Shown here: one piece after another, positions 1-11,392 of the stretch
Layout: each line of letters opens with the position of its first letter
How positions within the stretch are numbered: position 1 is the stretch's first letter
Origin: Neopestalotiopsis rosae
Taxonomy: Eukaryota > Ascomycota > Sordariomycetes > Amphisphaeriales > Sporocadaceae
Assembly: GCA_023078685.1 (NCBI GenBank)
Contig: JALGAS010000009.1
Location: 1,426,001 to 1,490,000 of the forward strand
Direction: 5' to 3'
Length of the DNA stretch: 64,000 bases
Translations under genes and position numbers: made by a program
The notes under the pieces: model-generated
The model's input: only the letters and a program-made list of their open reading frames with translations
Database searches by the model: none
Told to the model about the DNA's origin: nothing

Positions 1-239
1 TAGAGTACAGAACTAAGCCCACAACAATATACTGATCTGTGCAACTCTAAAACATCACCCCGTCCAGGTGCCCTAAATCCCACCAATGGGATCTCCAACT
101 TTCCTGTCTCCTTGTTAACGAGACGTGTTATTAAGTCCCGGTTGCACGTTAGGGAGCAGGAAATATGTATGAGCGCGGGGTCGCTGAAAAACTATGCTTT
201 ACGCCAATGATTGTAAGTTCCTCTCACAAACTCAAGATC

Positions 240-1008
240 TCAAGACTGTTCTGTTCTGAGAAGCGATACGCTTCGATTTCTGGTCCCTTTAAGATAGACG
301 TATGGGCTAGCGGACTTTGAGTCTCTCATGGCAGCAATCCTTGGCGATCTGCGGATCGGATTTATGCTTCGACGCTGTGCCAGAGTGACTGCTGTGCTCC
401 GCGTGGCTGGGGAGTTTTTACTGCCTCCTGACAATAATGATTGTAGCGCGATACCGTCCTCGGTCTCAGGAATGCCCAACATGTACTCTCGGTACCGAGT
501 TGAACTCGCTACCGAGGTGGGAGTTCCTGAAGACTGAACGCTGTTCCTGGTCTATTCAAAGTTAGCCTGAGTGCAAATTGTTTACGTGAGAATTCGAAAT
601 GTACATACTTGTGCAAGATTTGCCAATAACCCGCCGTCATCCTCCGCGTCCAGAGCTTGTGCAGCACCAACACGCGATTCAAGGGACGATATAGACCTTT
701 TTCTGGGCGGAGAGATGCCAGCTGAACGAGTTAGTGAGGATGAGCAAGCGTGAGGGGAAACTCCATTACCATTGCGCGATTTGAATGTCTTTTCAATCAT
801 GGCTGCAATGGATGGAAACGGTCCGTCGGGCTCTAATTCGGAGTCCAAGTCCTCGTCAACCTCGTCGCGCCGTGAACCTATGACAATTGTGCTTGGCTCA
901 GTGCTAATGGTGTCAGCCACAACATAACTAAGAGGTATTAGGGCGCCTACCCTGAGTCTCTATAGCTAACAGATTCTCCTGTCCGTCGGAAAGCACTACT
1001 TTGCTCAT
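240..1008 (-). CDS. Uncharacterised three-exon gene, low-complexity protein of about 222 aa
   Basis: I reconstruct three exons: 1008-971, 927-609 and 551-240. The introns are 43 bp (donor GTTAGC, branch CTAAT, acceptor TTAG) and 57 bp (donor GTATGT, branch GCTAAC, acceptor ATAG). Both joins keep frame, and the start is ATG at 1008. The product is rich in Ser, Arg and acidic residues, with an acidic patch near residues 34-45, a basic PPRKR near 86-90 and a second Arg/Ser-rich basic stretch in the last exon. There is no signal peptide or membrane segment. I recognise no domain; the composition suggests a disordered, perhaps nuclear, protein, but that is inference. Two independent good introns with matching phases are the main reason to believe the gene is real. 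Confidence 0.6.
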
Positions 1009-2225
1009 CTTTCTTGTTGATAGATTGCATGTTGGATCTACTGGCTTGACTGATGGTGGTGTCAGTCGAATAAGATGAATTGAAGGGAAAGTGCGAACGA
1101 AATTTCTGGGGAGAAGCCCAGCTACTTATATGTCCATTTTAGCAGCTTCGCCACAAGGAAGCACACAGCGACGTTGTCGGAAGCATTTGACCCGTCTGTC
1201 CGGGTTCCCACCAGACCTTGTGCATCGACAGTGTTAGATTTCTCTCAATCGTCACGACGGTCCTGGCGGGCTTGGGGCTTTATGTCAAGCCGATTCGCTG
1301 ACCAAGCATAGCCATCCTGAATAAAGAGTGATTGGATTTCGGGGACTGTTATGGGAGCTAGCTTCCACCATGCGTGGACGACATGAAAGGGGTTGGATAG
1401 CTGAGTAAGAACATGACCCCAGTGAGCTTCGTCACGGAATGAAACCCATGATCAGTGTACGTAATCCTATCTGTACAGTCGAGTCGTGGTCCTGAATTGA
1501 GATAATCCAAGTCAGTCGTCGTAGCAGGGGACGTTGACTTGCTACCAGCCAACGCACTCGATCTCTGCGTCATACTGCCCCTGCGGGGGGCTACAAGGAC
1601 CCTTTGAGGGAGACCACAATTCACAGATCTGTGCGCAGGGGTAACTATGACAAGCAATGATATTCCATTGCAAACGCCGGGCAGAGAGACAGCGGATGTA
1701 AGTCACACGTAGGAGTCGGCGACAGCCGAGTCCAAGGTCATATTTCGTGTACGACTTTCTGGTCATCATAGCCTCGTGCTCTCTTTTGCTACCTGAAAAT
1801 GGCGTCTATTTCATTCACAAAGCAAGTATCAGAGGCGTGAAAACAGGCGTGAAAACACTGTTGAGACATCAGAAGCAACGAGAACATGCCATTTGGTTGT
1901 ACACATCTGATTGCATCGGTGGACGATCTTTGGTGGACGTAAGGTATCTATGTGAGTGTTTGCGCGATGAAAAGCTGATGGGCGATTGCAGGTACAAGGA
2001 GGAGCCCCAAACAGCTAACGAGCTTAAAATAAAGCCATCCTAAGCAATATTAAATAAAAAATAAATCTCCAATCGTGGATGCCATCGGAAGAAACTATTC
2101 AAAAACCCACACAGCCCTTTCCGGGCCACCCCTTCTTTCCTACCTCTTTGTCCTGATTCTCCAACGAGCATAAACAATATAATCATAGCAGTCACAGATT
2201 TCTCAGAAATATTCATCTCTCTATC
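1009..2225. other. Intergenic, no supported gene
   Basis: Only short overlapping open frames without family resemblance or paired splice signals are present. The last 200 bases are AT-rich and lead into the start of the BRCT gene, so its promoter presumably lies here. Confidence 0.5.
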
Positions 2226-3665
2226 ATGTCTTGCGACGAATCTCAACTTATCATAGACCGTTATCACAGGTTATATGGCACTGTTGCTGAACAAGAAAGA
2301 CGATTGCAATCGACCACGGAAGCCGCATCAAGTCCTTCGGTGGCTAGCTTCTCAAATGAGCCCTCGTTGTTGGTCAACTTCGAATGGACATTCCCTAAAA
2401 CGCCACGATCGCCAACCTCGGCATTTGCAGAGACAGTTACAGATCTGCAGAGTTCACCTCCTCTTCACGTTGCTCTAGATGATTTGGTGGCTGAGCCGAT
2501 TTCAAACTACTCAGCCACAGGCCGAAATAATCGAGCAAATGCTGGTGACTGCTCATTCTCTACGAGCGAGGACAGTTTCGACAATGACTCAGGAAATCGT
2601 CATTACCAAGCGCAACGTCGACGAAGGAGAGCAGAGGCTACATTGGCAACCTTCCCTCTGCGAGATTGCCGCATATCGAGAAATATCTTGGCTGAGACGA
2701 AAGATATCAGATCATCCACACGAAGAGAAGTCAGCCTGTCCAAATCATCAGCCGATGTCAATGATGGGAATATTCTTGACAACACCAAACCCGATGTCCA
2801 AGATGACAGCTCGCGGCCTGTAGTTCCTGTACCACGGAAAAGGAGGAAGCTATGCGTGCAGGCTGCAAGCCCTGGGATCTTCGATGCAATGACCTTTGCA
2901 ATATCGTTGCAACCTTATGGCGCTTTACAATCCATTCGAGATGACATCGTCTCTCAAGGTGGTCAGGTTTTGCGCGACGGCTTCGAAGAGCTCTTTCAAT
3001 GTGGACTGAAAATCGAGTCTACTGGGCCTCTGGATGTGAAGTCTGACATTCGAGCTACATTTACAGCACTGATCACAGAAACTCACTCCAGAAAACTCAA
3101 GTATATGCAAGCTCTTGCGCTGAACATTCCCTGCCTATCGCCGAAATGGATCATAAGCTGCTTACAAGCCCAAACCGTAGTAGACTGGCATCCATATCTA
3201 CTCAGCTCCGGGTACAGCGATGTGCTTGGGACAAATATCTCCCGATCAATACAATTAAGTAGTATCAGGAATGCAAAATTGGAGCAGACGCTTGGGCAGA
3301 GGCAACAGCTTTTTGAAGGCGCAGTAGTTCTCGTAGTCAGACAAGACTCCAGACGACGAGAAGCCCAACGCAAGCCCTATCTTCAGTTGCTTCGAATCCT
3401 GGGGGCTTCTATCGCATGGCTGCCCGACGATGACGACTTGGAAAATATGAATGACAGAGACAACACGGGCATTTGTCATTGGGTCTATTGCGATGAAGAC
3501 ACCCCATCTAAGACGGAACGAGTCAACAACTACTACTACCAAACACGAAAGAGGAAGCGGACTGCATTCAGAGTAGGTCGACATGGAATCAGGCTGCTCG
3601 GCAATAAACAAATCATTGAAAGCCTTGTTCTCGGACGACTTGTCGAGGCATATGAGCTTAGTTAA
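2226..3665 (+). CDS. Crb2/Rad9-like tandem BRCT protein, short form (479 aa)
   Basis: This is an intronless frame from ATG at 2226. Residues about 216-335 and 345-475 resemble the C-terminal tandem BRCT repeats of the checkpoint mediator Crb2/Rad9/53BP1. Supporting features are a GGQVLRDGFEELF block, a conserved ALITETHSRKLKYMQALAL core, the signature W of BRCT1 in LSPKWIISCL, WHPYLLSSG after it, and a C-terminal LGNKQIIESLVLGRL helix. Residues 203-209 (PRKRRKL) look like a nuclear localisation signal just before BRCT1. Family members bind phosphorylated histone H2A and activate checkpoint kinases. They are usually much longer and carry a Tudor domain before the BRCT pair; I see no Tudor domain here. 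The N-terminal 200 residues are Ser-rich and poorly conserved. It is probably a truncated paralogue rather than the main checkpoint protein, and whether it functions is open. Confidence 0.82.
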   Translation: MSCDESQLIIDRYHRLYGTVAEQERRLQSTTEAASSPSVASFSNEPSLLVNFEWTFPKTPRSPTSAFAETVTDLQSSPPLHVALDDLVAEPISNYSATGRNNRANAGDCSFSTSEDSFDNDSGNRHYQAQRRRRRAEATLATFPLRDCRISRNILAETKDIRSSTRREVSLSKSSADVNDGNILDNTKPDVQDDSSRPVVPVPRKRRKLCVQAASPGIFDAMTFAISLQPYGALQSIRDDIVSQGGQVLRDGFEELFQCGLKIESTGPLDVKSDIRATFTALITETHSRKLKYMQALALNIPCLSPKWIISCLQAQTVVDWHPYLLSSGYSDVLGTNISRSIQLSSIRNAKLEQTLGQRQQLFEGAVVLVVRQDSRRREAQRKPYLQLLRILGASIAWLPDDDDLENMNDRDNTGICHWVYCDEDTPSKTERVNNYYYQTRKRKRTAFRVGRHGIRLLGNKQIIESLVLGRLVEAYELS

Positions 3666-6035
3666 AGCTTGGAGATAAGTGGCCAGACGGATATACTACT
3701 CAAGGAAGATGTAATTATTTTTTGTAATGTGGGTGTCGATGAACCTCTTGTACCGCTTTCTAGCAGAGTGATCTTTATCATCGTTCTAGATACCAGTCTG
3801 CTAGCAATTTGCTCCATCATCTTCTTCGAAACTCCTGTCGCTCCTAGTGTTAATCTGGCTGCGATCAAAAACCAGAGACATTCTTTGGACAAATGGTTCC
3901 TCGCCAATCTTCACCAATCCGAGCCCATTCTTCTGCATATCCGAACATCATGATTCTTAGAAGCAGATCTGTTGCAGGTCATCCGCCACTAGGTCGCCCC
4001 GCAGGGGCTTACAATATCAACAGGCGGGTCACTCATCTACGTTGTTGATCCGCTTCGTAGGTATTGTTGCTCCATATCATCTTTCCTAGCAATGGAAATT
4101 CTCGCTGCAACAACCAAGGCTTCGGAGTAGAACATACACGACCCAGACTCTGTCCATAGTGGCCATCGGCCATCGCGCTTAGACTGGAAGTGATCAATGA
4201 CAACATCCGCGTTCCACTGCCGGGTGGGCGCCAGGTAGCAGAATGCAGGACGTAATTTTGCGCGTCACTGTTCACCGCCGTTGCTGTTCTAGCTAAGTGA
4301 TTACGGAGCACAGCGCGTGATAGGCACGGCCTTGGCCATGGGCTGATGCACAAAAATATATCGAGTCGCATGAGTCTCACATCGTCCGGCCTAGCAGCTC
4401 ATCCAAGGCAATTGTTCTCGTGCGATCTTCGTACAGGTGTAGGCTCGATTAGGCAATCGCCATAGCAGGAAATTCTATAGCAAAAGTTATCTAAAGTGGA
4501 AGTCGTGATACTCATGCAATAGAGCACATGTCGTCCTTCTTCTCTTTGACTCGGCCGAGTCCCTGAATCCTCGCTCAAATTCATCAATGTGCCTAGATGC
4601 GAGAATAGAAACGTCACGATCCTATTTTGACTTTTTGGACGCTTGTACATTCGTGTCGAGAGCCACCAAAGACATCAAGACAATCATAGGTGGGGAAAAT
4701 ACCATAGTCGTGCAAGACCTCGCCGCATCGAGATGCTAGTATCCTTATCGACATGCCCCAGGCGAACGCTCTGGAGGATGCCATGCCGAAAACGAGTGAC
4801 TCGTCCATGAGTGTAAGCGGCAAAGAGTGCCCAGCCTCTCAGGATGATGCGAATGGTCGTTTGCAGAACAAACGAGTCATGAAGCGATGCCCAGCTCATC
4901 GGCATAGTTCTCGTATAATCCATGCTGAGCTATCCCTACCACAGAACAAATGCGCATGAAAAAAAGGGGGTAAAATGAATCAATGAATAGTTAACGAGTC
5001 AGAAAAAGTCCGTTTGGAGCCGATGAGGCTATGCTCTCGTATCCTGACCTATGGAAGTTATTCCTAGACAATGGCCGGTGAAGCCGCAAAGTACAATGGG
5101 TGGTGGGCCTTGCTTCCACGAATCTAGAACTAAGCGGGCTGCGTCAGCCTTCATCATGAAGCACAAGTCTTGAAGTGTGTCATGGTCGATCTGAGTAATT
5201 AGGCGAGATATGGGAGCACAATTTGCACCAAGCCTTCCTGCGGTGTAGGATAATCTACCATGTAGCAGGTTGATACGATATGCCTTTTTCGGCACGTATC
5301 AGGGAAGGCGGACCTCGTTTCAGGACCTGAACAACAAATTTATTGATCAGGTAATTCAACGGAGGCCTCAACTCGCCACGAGCAAGCGACTGAAGGCATC
5401 GTGACCGACTGTGCCTCGCCAAAAATGGCAATGTCCGAAATTGGCGCTTGACAAGCAACACGATCCCTCTCGTGTCAAGCGAGCCGCTGGAAATCACGAG
5501 AGACCAAGCCGGGTACAGTATCTCTAATTGGGAATTTCTACATCGGGCAACATTATCGGCCTTTGTGGGTTGGATCATTCCAAGGCATTGACTTGCGCAA
5601 CTTAATCAAGGAAACCGTAAGTGAAATAGACTATCTGGCTTGAACCCCCTGTATCAGCAGGTGTCTTAGTGAAACTGATCCGGAGGGCCTGCAGATCTTT
5701 CCTTGCCGAAAGTTTCAGAGTCACTACAGTTGCTGTTGCGACAAGGTACTTAATCTCACATGAACCCGCACTCCCACATATTAGAACTCCATTCAGAACT
5801 GTGACCGTGGACGGTTCTTTTATTTTTATTTTTCTTCCTTGAGTCGTTCTGCAAACACCTAAAGCTTTTTGATGTCGCCTCTTCTTTGCGTGTCGCCTCA
5901 TCGAAGGGACTTTCGTCGGGTAGAAGTCAGGCGACCAGTGCCTGTAACAACCATAGAGACTGGGTAGGGGCGCTCCTTTTCGAACATTTTAGCTCTCAAT
6001 GCTCGTCTCTGCAACATAGCTGACGTACAATATCG
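3666..6035. other. Intergenic, no supported gene
   Basis: Several minus-strand open frames of 70-138 codons lie at 4033-5901, but none shows a family motif or a convincing intron chain. They could be remains of a decayed gene; I cannot identify it. Confidence 0.4.
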
Positions 6036-6380
6036 TAGTCATGTCCCGGTAGTTTGGTAGACCAAGGGTGAGAATGTTAGGGGAGCTCCGCGACATACAC
6101 GCAATTCCGGAAGAGTATCCTAGAAGGGTATCCTAGCACAGAGGAGTAGCCCAACACAGAACAGTATCCCAACACAGAACAGTATCCCAACACAGAACAG
6201 TATCCCAACACAGAACAGTATCCCAACACAGAACAGTATCCCAACACAGAACAGTATCTCGGAACAGAAAAGTATCCCGGCACAGGAGAGTGTCCCACCA
6301 CAGAAGTGTACCTCAATACAGAAGAGTGTCCCAATACAGAAGAGTGACCCACCACAGAAGTGTATCTCAGCATCAATAGA
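6036..6380. repeat. 18-bp minisatellite, copy 1 with flank
   Basis: Six identical 18-bp units (CCCAACACAGAACAGTAT) run from 6150 to 6257, with degenerate units on both sides to about 6110 and 6370. The left flank (about 6040-6110) recurs at 6650-6720. Because 18 is a multiple of three, the minus strand reads as a hexapeptide repeat in an open frame (6077-6493), but I do not believe that frame is a gene. Confidence 0.9.
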
Positions 6381-6649
6381 CTATTGAACACAGCCTCAAA
6401 ACCTACAGTATGACTGCAAGCACTGTAATGCAATGGAGAAACGGAACCATAATTGCCTGCAGTTGAGCTGAAGGTCAGTCGAGTGACTTCCAACGTGCAT
6501 GATCCATTTTGTGCGGTAGATACTTTTCTTCTGCTTCGTTCGAAAAAGCATGTGACATGAACGGAGCTTCTTAAGCCATTGCTAGAACTGTCGTCGAAGC
6601 GTGGGACCCGTGCATCATCGTCGCTTATGTTGCTTTCTCGTTGCGATGT

Positions 6650-6965
6650 TCATGTTCCGGCAGTTTGATACATACACGAAACTACGAAAGTCAGGGGAGC
6701 TCCACAACATTCATACAATTCCGAAAGAGAACCCTTGTTGTCCGAAGCACAGAAGGGTATCCTAGCACACAACAGTATCCAAGGCACAGAAGAGTATCCA
6801 AGGCACAGAAGAGTGTCCAAGGTACACTAGAGTATCCCATTATAGAACAGTGTTCCACCACAGAACAGTTTCCCGTCACAGAACAGTATTCCTGAAAAGT
6901 ATCTCAGAAGAATATCCCAGCACAGAAGTTATCCAATACAAAAGAGTATCTCAACAACAACCACT
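6650..6965. repeat. Minisatellite, copy 2 with the same left flank
   Basis: Diverged units of the same CACAGAACAGTATCC type lie at about 6745-6965, preceded by a flank similar to that of copy 1, including shared GGGGAGCTCC and CAATTCCG. Copies 1 and 2 are therefore a direct duplication of flank plus array, about 610 bp apart. Confidence 0.8.
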
Positions 6966-7074
6966 CCGCCTTCAACAGTCTAGAACGGACATCCTTCCGA
7001 AATGCGACCATTGAATAGAACATAATGATCATTCCAGAATGGCACCATCTCGACGTAGTCTTCTTTCCTGTATA

Positions 7075-7212
7075 TCTGGGCTACTCTTCCGTGCTAGGAT
7101 AATTTTCTGTATTGGGATACACTTCTGTGCCGTGATACTGTTCTATGCCGGGATACTGTTCTGTGTTAGGATACTCTTCTGTGCTGGGATATTCTTCTGT
7201 GTTGGGAACAAA
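7075..7212. repeat. Minisatellite, copy 3 in inverted orientation
   Basis: Units of the reverse complement (GGGATACTGTTCTGTGTT and variants) run through this stretch. It faces copies 1 and 2, so single-stranded DNA or RNA from 6.1-7.2 kb could fold into a long imperfect hairpin. Confidence 0.8.
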
Positions 7213-7840
7213 CAATGACGTAGACACACTCGTTCCATTCCTGACAGCCTGGAACTTCTTGCATTGATAGCCAAGGTTTTATACAGCTGAATCGACAAAA
7301 TCAGCTCCAATGCATGTTATTTCTGTCCTCAACCATTACTGTATCTACTTTTCCCACCTTTGGACTCCTCATAATTCTGATACATACATACAGTACCGTA
7401 GCTCTTCTGTTCGTCGCAAGCCGTCGCAAGCCGTCGAGTCTTTCTATCGGCTCAGCTCCTAGTATGCTGAGGTACAGGCAAAATTGTGGCACCCGGAACG
7501 TCGCAATCACGAGATATCAGTTATGAGGCTTTGCAGGTCTTCTTATTATCTGTGCCGACCGGTACGAGACTTGAGGTCAAGAGCCGAGGAGCATGACATC
7601 AAACCCTTAGCGAGATCCTCTTTGTCCTTAGTTGAAAACACGGCGCGATGCTACAACGAAATAGCGCTGTTGCTGCCTAGCCCTCCGGCATTTAGTGTCT
7701 GCCCCTAAATTGTCGGTGCGAATCGCCCGTGACACCGGTGACTACAAAAACTCAGTTCAATCCGTCATCCCTCATCAGCATGGACGACTTTACCTTGTCT
7801 ACCTTTGTTAGGTCCTCGCGTCGGACCTAAGGAATATTCG
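7213..7840. other. Intergenic, promoter side of the F-box gene
   Basis: There is no supported gene. The plus-strand frame at 7314-7526 lacks any recognisable motif. Confidence 0.5.
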
Positions 7841-9313
7841 ATGGCGACTTTAGCAGGTCTCCCTGACGAGCTGTTGCTGCAAATATGCGAGCATCTAAGC
7901 ATTACCGACGAGTTCATGAGCGGCTACGATGGCGCTGCTATATTGGGGAATATGACTAGGAAGGAGGGTAGAGCATTATCCAGACTCTGTCGATTGTCGA
8001 AACGCCTCCAGCCTTTTGCGCAACGCGCATTGTACAAGAACATACCGCAAATGTCTCCGGAAAATCGCTACTGTCTGTTGCGCACCTTCGTGGAATGCCC
8101 AGATCTTGCACGTCTGGTCCGGGCCATGAACATGGGCGACTGCAATATCACAAGTTCCGAACTAATATCGCTCTTCGATGCAGCACGGCCCAGGCTCAAG
8201 ATTTCAGAGAGATTAGCGGAAATCGTCACTGCAGATGCCGTGGAAGAGACAGATGGCTTTGACTATGCCTTCGTCCTGCTCCTTTTGCCCAACCTGGAGC
8301 AGCTGGAGATTGAGGCCCGATATGATGTCGACTATGAAATGTGCAACTTCGTCAAGGAGATCCGGGCCGGTGCAGACGGCAATCCGGTTGCCCTTGCCCG
8401 TCTACGCGAGCTGAGGATCCGGCACGGTGACGAATCAGGGGCCACTACACTCAGACAGAGGGGCTTGCTCACACTGCCTACTCTGCGTGTTTTGAGGGGC
8501 TGGTCAGTCCAATGGGAAGGATCGTCTCTTCATGATCGAGTAGACGGGTATTTAAAGACGCCTTTTGAACGCCTGAGCCTCGAGCACATTGACTTCACCT
8601 GGTCCTTCTGCAACGACAACAGCTTCTCCAACATGATGTCGCGATGTCCCGATCTCAAGATATTGAGTATTGAGTGGGATTCATCCACATTAGATTATGG
8701 TCATGACCAAGAGTCCGCCGATATGGGTGACGACTTTACCGGCATGGGTGATGAGCTCAGAAAATACGGCAGCAAGCTGGAACATCTCACGCTGGACATT
8801 TGTTACGAGTCTGGCGACGTGCAAGGAGATGGAAGAATAGGATCGCTCTGCGATCTGTTGAATTTAAAGTATATTGCGCTGTCACATGAAGTTCTTGTCG
8901 GCAGAGACGATGACAGCGGCGAGTATGAAGATGAAGATGAAGATGACTCAAATGGCTCAAAAAGGAGGCTTCTACAGCTTAGTGATGTTTTGCCAGCCAA
9001 CTTAGAGGAATTGCATCTACACAGTTTTGAGTGCGATGAGGGGCATCTCGACGATCAACTGTATCAGGTCATAGCTGGAACGAAGTTCACTAACCTTCGG
9101 AAGGTCACTGTGCGTGGTCGAGAATCAGACATTGCCTTCCGTCATGATCTTTCCGAGCATGGCTGGGTCGCTGGGCAGACATGGAACCTAGTGATTCTGT
9201 GCAAGAAAGCAGAATATGGACCAATGACAAAAGCGGTGGAGGACTGGTCTCTGAGACGTTCCCAATTTCGGGACGACGGTGTGGCAGATGTTTCCGACTC
9301 TGAGGAAACATAG
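7841..9313 (+). CDS. F-box protein with degenerate leucine-rich region (490 aa)
   Basis: The start is the ATG at 7841; the frame is open further upstream but only from a TTG. The N-terminus (LAGLPDELLLQICEHL) is a typical fungal F-box, which would dock a substrate receptor onto Skp1 of an SCF ubiquitin ligase. The F-box is followed by a region with repeated leucine spacing and blocks such as LPNLEQLEIEARY and CPDLKILSIEWDS, as in fungal F-box proteins with irregular LRRs. An acidic stretch of Glu/Asp (EYEDEDEDD, near residues 365-375) comes from a GATGAA microsatellite at about 8925-8950. No intron is needed. The target is unknown. Large families of such proteins occur in filamentous fungi, so the SCF role is family knowledge, not shown here. 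Confidence 0.75.
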   Translation: MATLAGLPDELLLQICEHLSITDEFMSGYDGAAILGNMTRKEGRALSRLCRLSKRLQPFAQRALYKNIPQMSPENRYCLLRTFVECPDLARLVRAMNMGDCNITSSELISLFDAARPRLKISERLAEIVTADAVEETDGFDYAFVLLLLPNLEQLEIEARYDVDYEMCNFVKEIRAGADGNPVALARLRELRIRHGDESGATTLRQRGLLTLPTLRVLRGWSVQWEGSSLHDRVDGYLKTPFERLSLEHIDFTWSFCNDNSFSNMMSRCPDLKILSIEWDSSTLDYGHDQESADMGDDFTGMGDELRKYGSKLEHLTLDICYESGDVQGDGRIGSLCDLLNLKYIALSHEVLVGRDDDSGEYEDEDEDDSNGSKRRLLQLSDVLPANLEELHLHSFECDEGHLDDQLYQVIAGTKFTNLRKVTVRGRESDIAFRHDLSEHGWVAGQTWNLVILCKKAEYGPMTKAVEDWSLRRSQFRDDGVADVSDSEET

Positions 9314-10268
9314 CGGCATCGATGCTCGAATCAATGACCCTAGGATATAGTGGCGAGGTCTTGCAGTCGGATTTGGATAAGGTCAATTTCGACGATGATT
9401 AGGACTTTGCGGCTGAGATCGTAGTCAGGTTCTTGCTGGAAAAGCCAACGAAAATATAAGGCTGGTTAATACTGATGATGCTACACATAATTCTGCTTCC
9501 CAAGATTTCATTTGGCGTGACAGACTGGGTGACGAATCTCCATTGGCCTTGGAGACGACCTTGGGGGCACGTCACGCAGGCCCCGACCGGCGCCGTGTGA
9601 GCTGAGCCCGGCAAGCGTTTGGCGTAGGGCAACTCGGTGGGGCCGGTCATGTTTGTGGAGATCCGCTGGGCATAGGCCATCGCGCCAGTCATTGCAAAAA
9701 TCGTAACTGTAGCCCTGTTGACATAGATCTTCGCAGTGCTTGTGCAGACGCCGAGCTGCCGCTGCGGAGGACTTTGTCGCTTGTGCTTCTATTCCATGAT
9801 GTTTGGGCAGCGAGGCAATCATCTAGCCGCCGATATCGATGAATTGAAACGCTGCGCCAAGAGATCCATGTTGCGCTTGAGATTTGGTACATAGTACACG
9901 TAAGCGCAGTCGAGTGACAAGAGATATATCATAAGCCTGTTTATAGATATTATCATTTGATAGGGGAATTTGTCATCCGATATCTCCGCCAAACTGTTGT
10001 CTTTTGGGATAGAATTCACGTTGGAAACATTCTTCTAAGAGTATTGGGGCTGTGTCTTGTTTGGTGGGGCGCGGGGTAAGGCGGCAGGCGCAGGGCGGTA
10101 CACATGGCCACTAGATTACGATGAGTTCACTGGGCTGAGCTCCCCACCTCCATCACCAAAACATGATCACGACCTTCCATGCTAGTCCCAGCTCAGTCCT
10201 TGTAACTTTCTTTCTCCTTCTCGATTTGGCCGGGTCCATTTACACTGAGCTCTAATACTATCGCCATT
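9314..10268. other. Intergenic with possible minus-strand relic
   Basis: At 9399-9692 (-) a frame contains a protein-like block (ACVTCPQGRLQGQW) preceded, in a different frame, by a Cys-rich stretch (9690-9830). This may be a decayed gene, but I cannot assign it to a family. Confidence 0.3.
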
Positions 10269-10742
10269 ATGTCTTCTCACGGCGTCCCAGAGGTGTGCTG
10301 ATGAAAAAGGTCGACGAGTATGTCAATTCTTTAGGGCCTCAAATTCAACCCCGCATCGCATCTGAGATCGGCGTCTTTCAGCAAAAGACCATTGACAGCC
10401 TGGAAGACCACATCATTGATGCCTTTCGCTCGCTCTTCAACAAGAGGGACCGTTCCGAGGATGGTTCGAGAGGCCTGAGCGATGCACCTCCAGACTCATA
10501 TGGCCACAGGTCCCTGCTTTTTGCTGACGAGGTCGCCCAGTTGACGCGCAGCTTCAGCAAAATCACCGATAAAGCAGAGGATGACATCCGGGACATCTTC
10601 AACCTCACTGAAGATGGCGGCTATCTGGTGTGGCAGATCACAAGTCGCCTCCCAATCGAAAGCAATCACCAGTGCAGCGGAATACGGTCGTAAGACCCAC
10701 ATCGGCCAGACCAGCTCCGTTGCTATTGCTACTCTTGCTTAA
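10269..10742 (+). pseudogene. Frameshifted, truncated copy of a fungal-specific uncharacterised family
   Basis: An ATG at 10269 opens MSSHGVPE and hits TGA at 10299. One base out of frame, the coding sense continues from about 10295 as MKKVDEYVNSLGP through to DDIRDIFNLTEDGG (about residue 113). A second frame change near 10630-10650 is needed to reach KAITSAAEYGR, which ends at TAA 10742. The blocks FQQKTIDSLEDHIIDAFRSLF and FADEVAQLT resemble the N-terminal third of a longer fungal family of unknown function. That is recollection, not a search. Two frame breaks and the missing remainder suggest a relic. Alternatively, translation could start at ATG 10301 to give a 130-aa protein. Confidence 0.5.
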
Positions 10743-11392
10743 CCCCAGGGGGGACACGCACCGTAGACTCCACAGTTCATGCCAGGAAAGCTGTAGTTAA
10801 GGCCCACTGTGTCTTCGGTCTGCGGGTGTTTTGATCCAACCTCCTAAGGTGAAATACGCGCATTGCATTAGACGATTGGGATCATGCAGCTTGGAGCTTT
10901 GGCGCCGAGTAGACGATGAGACTAATGGAGTGGCGCTCCCTGCTCCAATTTATTCACGACAGGGCGAGTTGGGCTACACTCTATTCATCCAAAATGGCTA
11001 GCTTTTTGGATCATCCTGTCTCTTTCAACTGAAGCTAACAATGATAGCGCCGCAAGCAGCTCGGTGACCATTATGGAAAATATACCATTTACTAGCAACT
11101 GGACGTTCAAGACCTCAAATCAACAATCAGCCAAAACAACCAGGTAAATTTGTCACTGCTAAATGTTTCGTGGTGGCCGAGACATTGCACCCAAGGACCA
11201 TGCATGCGCCTACGCGCCGACAGGGACAAGTAGCGCCGCGATATGAAAACTTCTGAAAAATAGCTTATGCTCTATTATTAGAAGTGCACTATTGTTGTCA
11301 CATATCTAGGACGTGATACGCCGAGCGTCCGAATTGAACAAAAATGTGAAAACGTGGGCCTCAAACGGTGATGCGCTCTACTGTAGATAAGT
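10743..11392. other. Intergenic, no supported gene
   Basis: No motif-bearing frame or splice pair is seen. Confidence 0.5.

Noticed and set aside
4033..5901. Chain of minus-strand frames suggesting a decayed gene
   Set aside because: No conserved block or intron chain links them.
6077..6493. 138-codon frame of hexapeptide repeats
   Set aside because: Arises from an 18-bp minisatellite whose length is a multiple of three; a similar frame in copy 2 shares only the flank.
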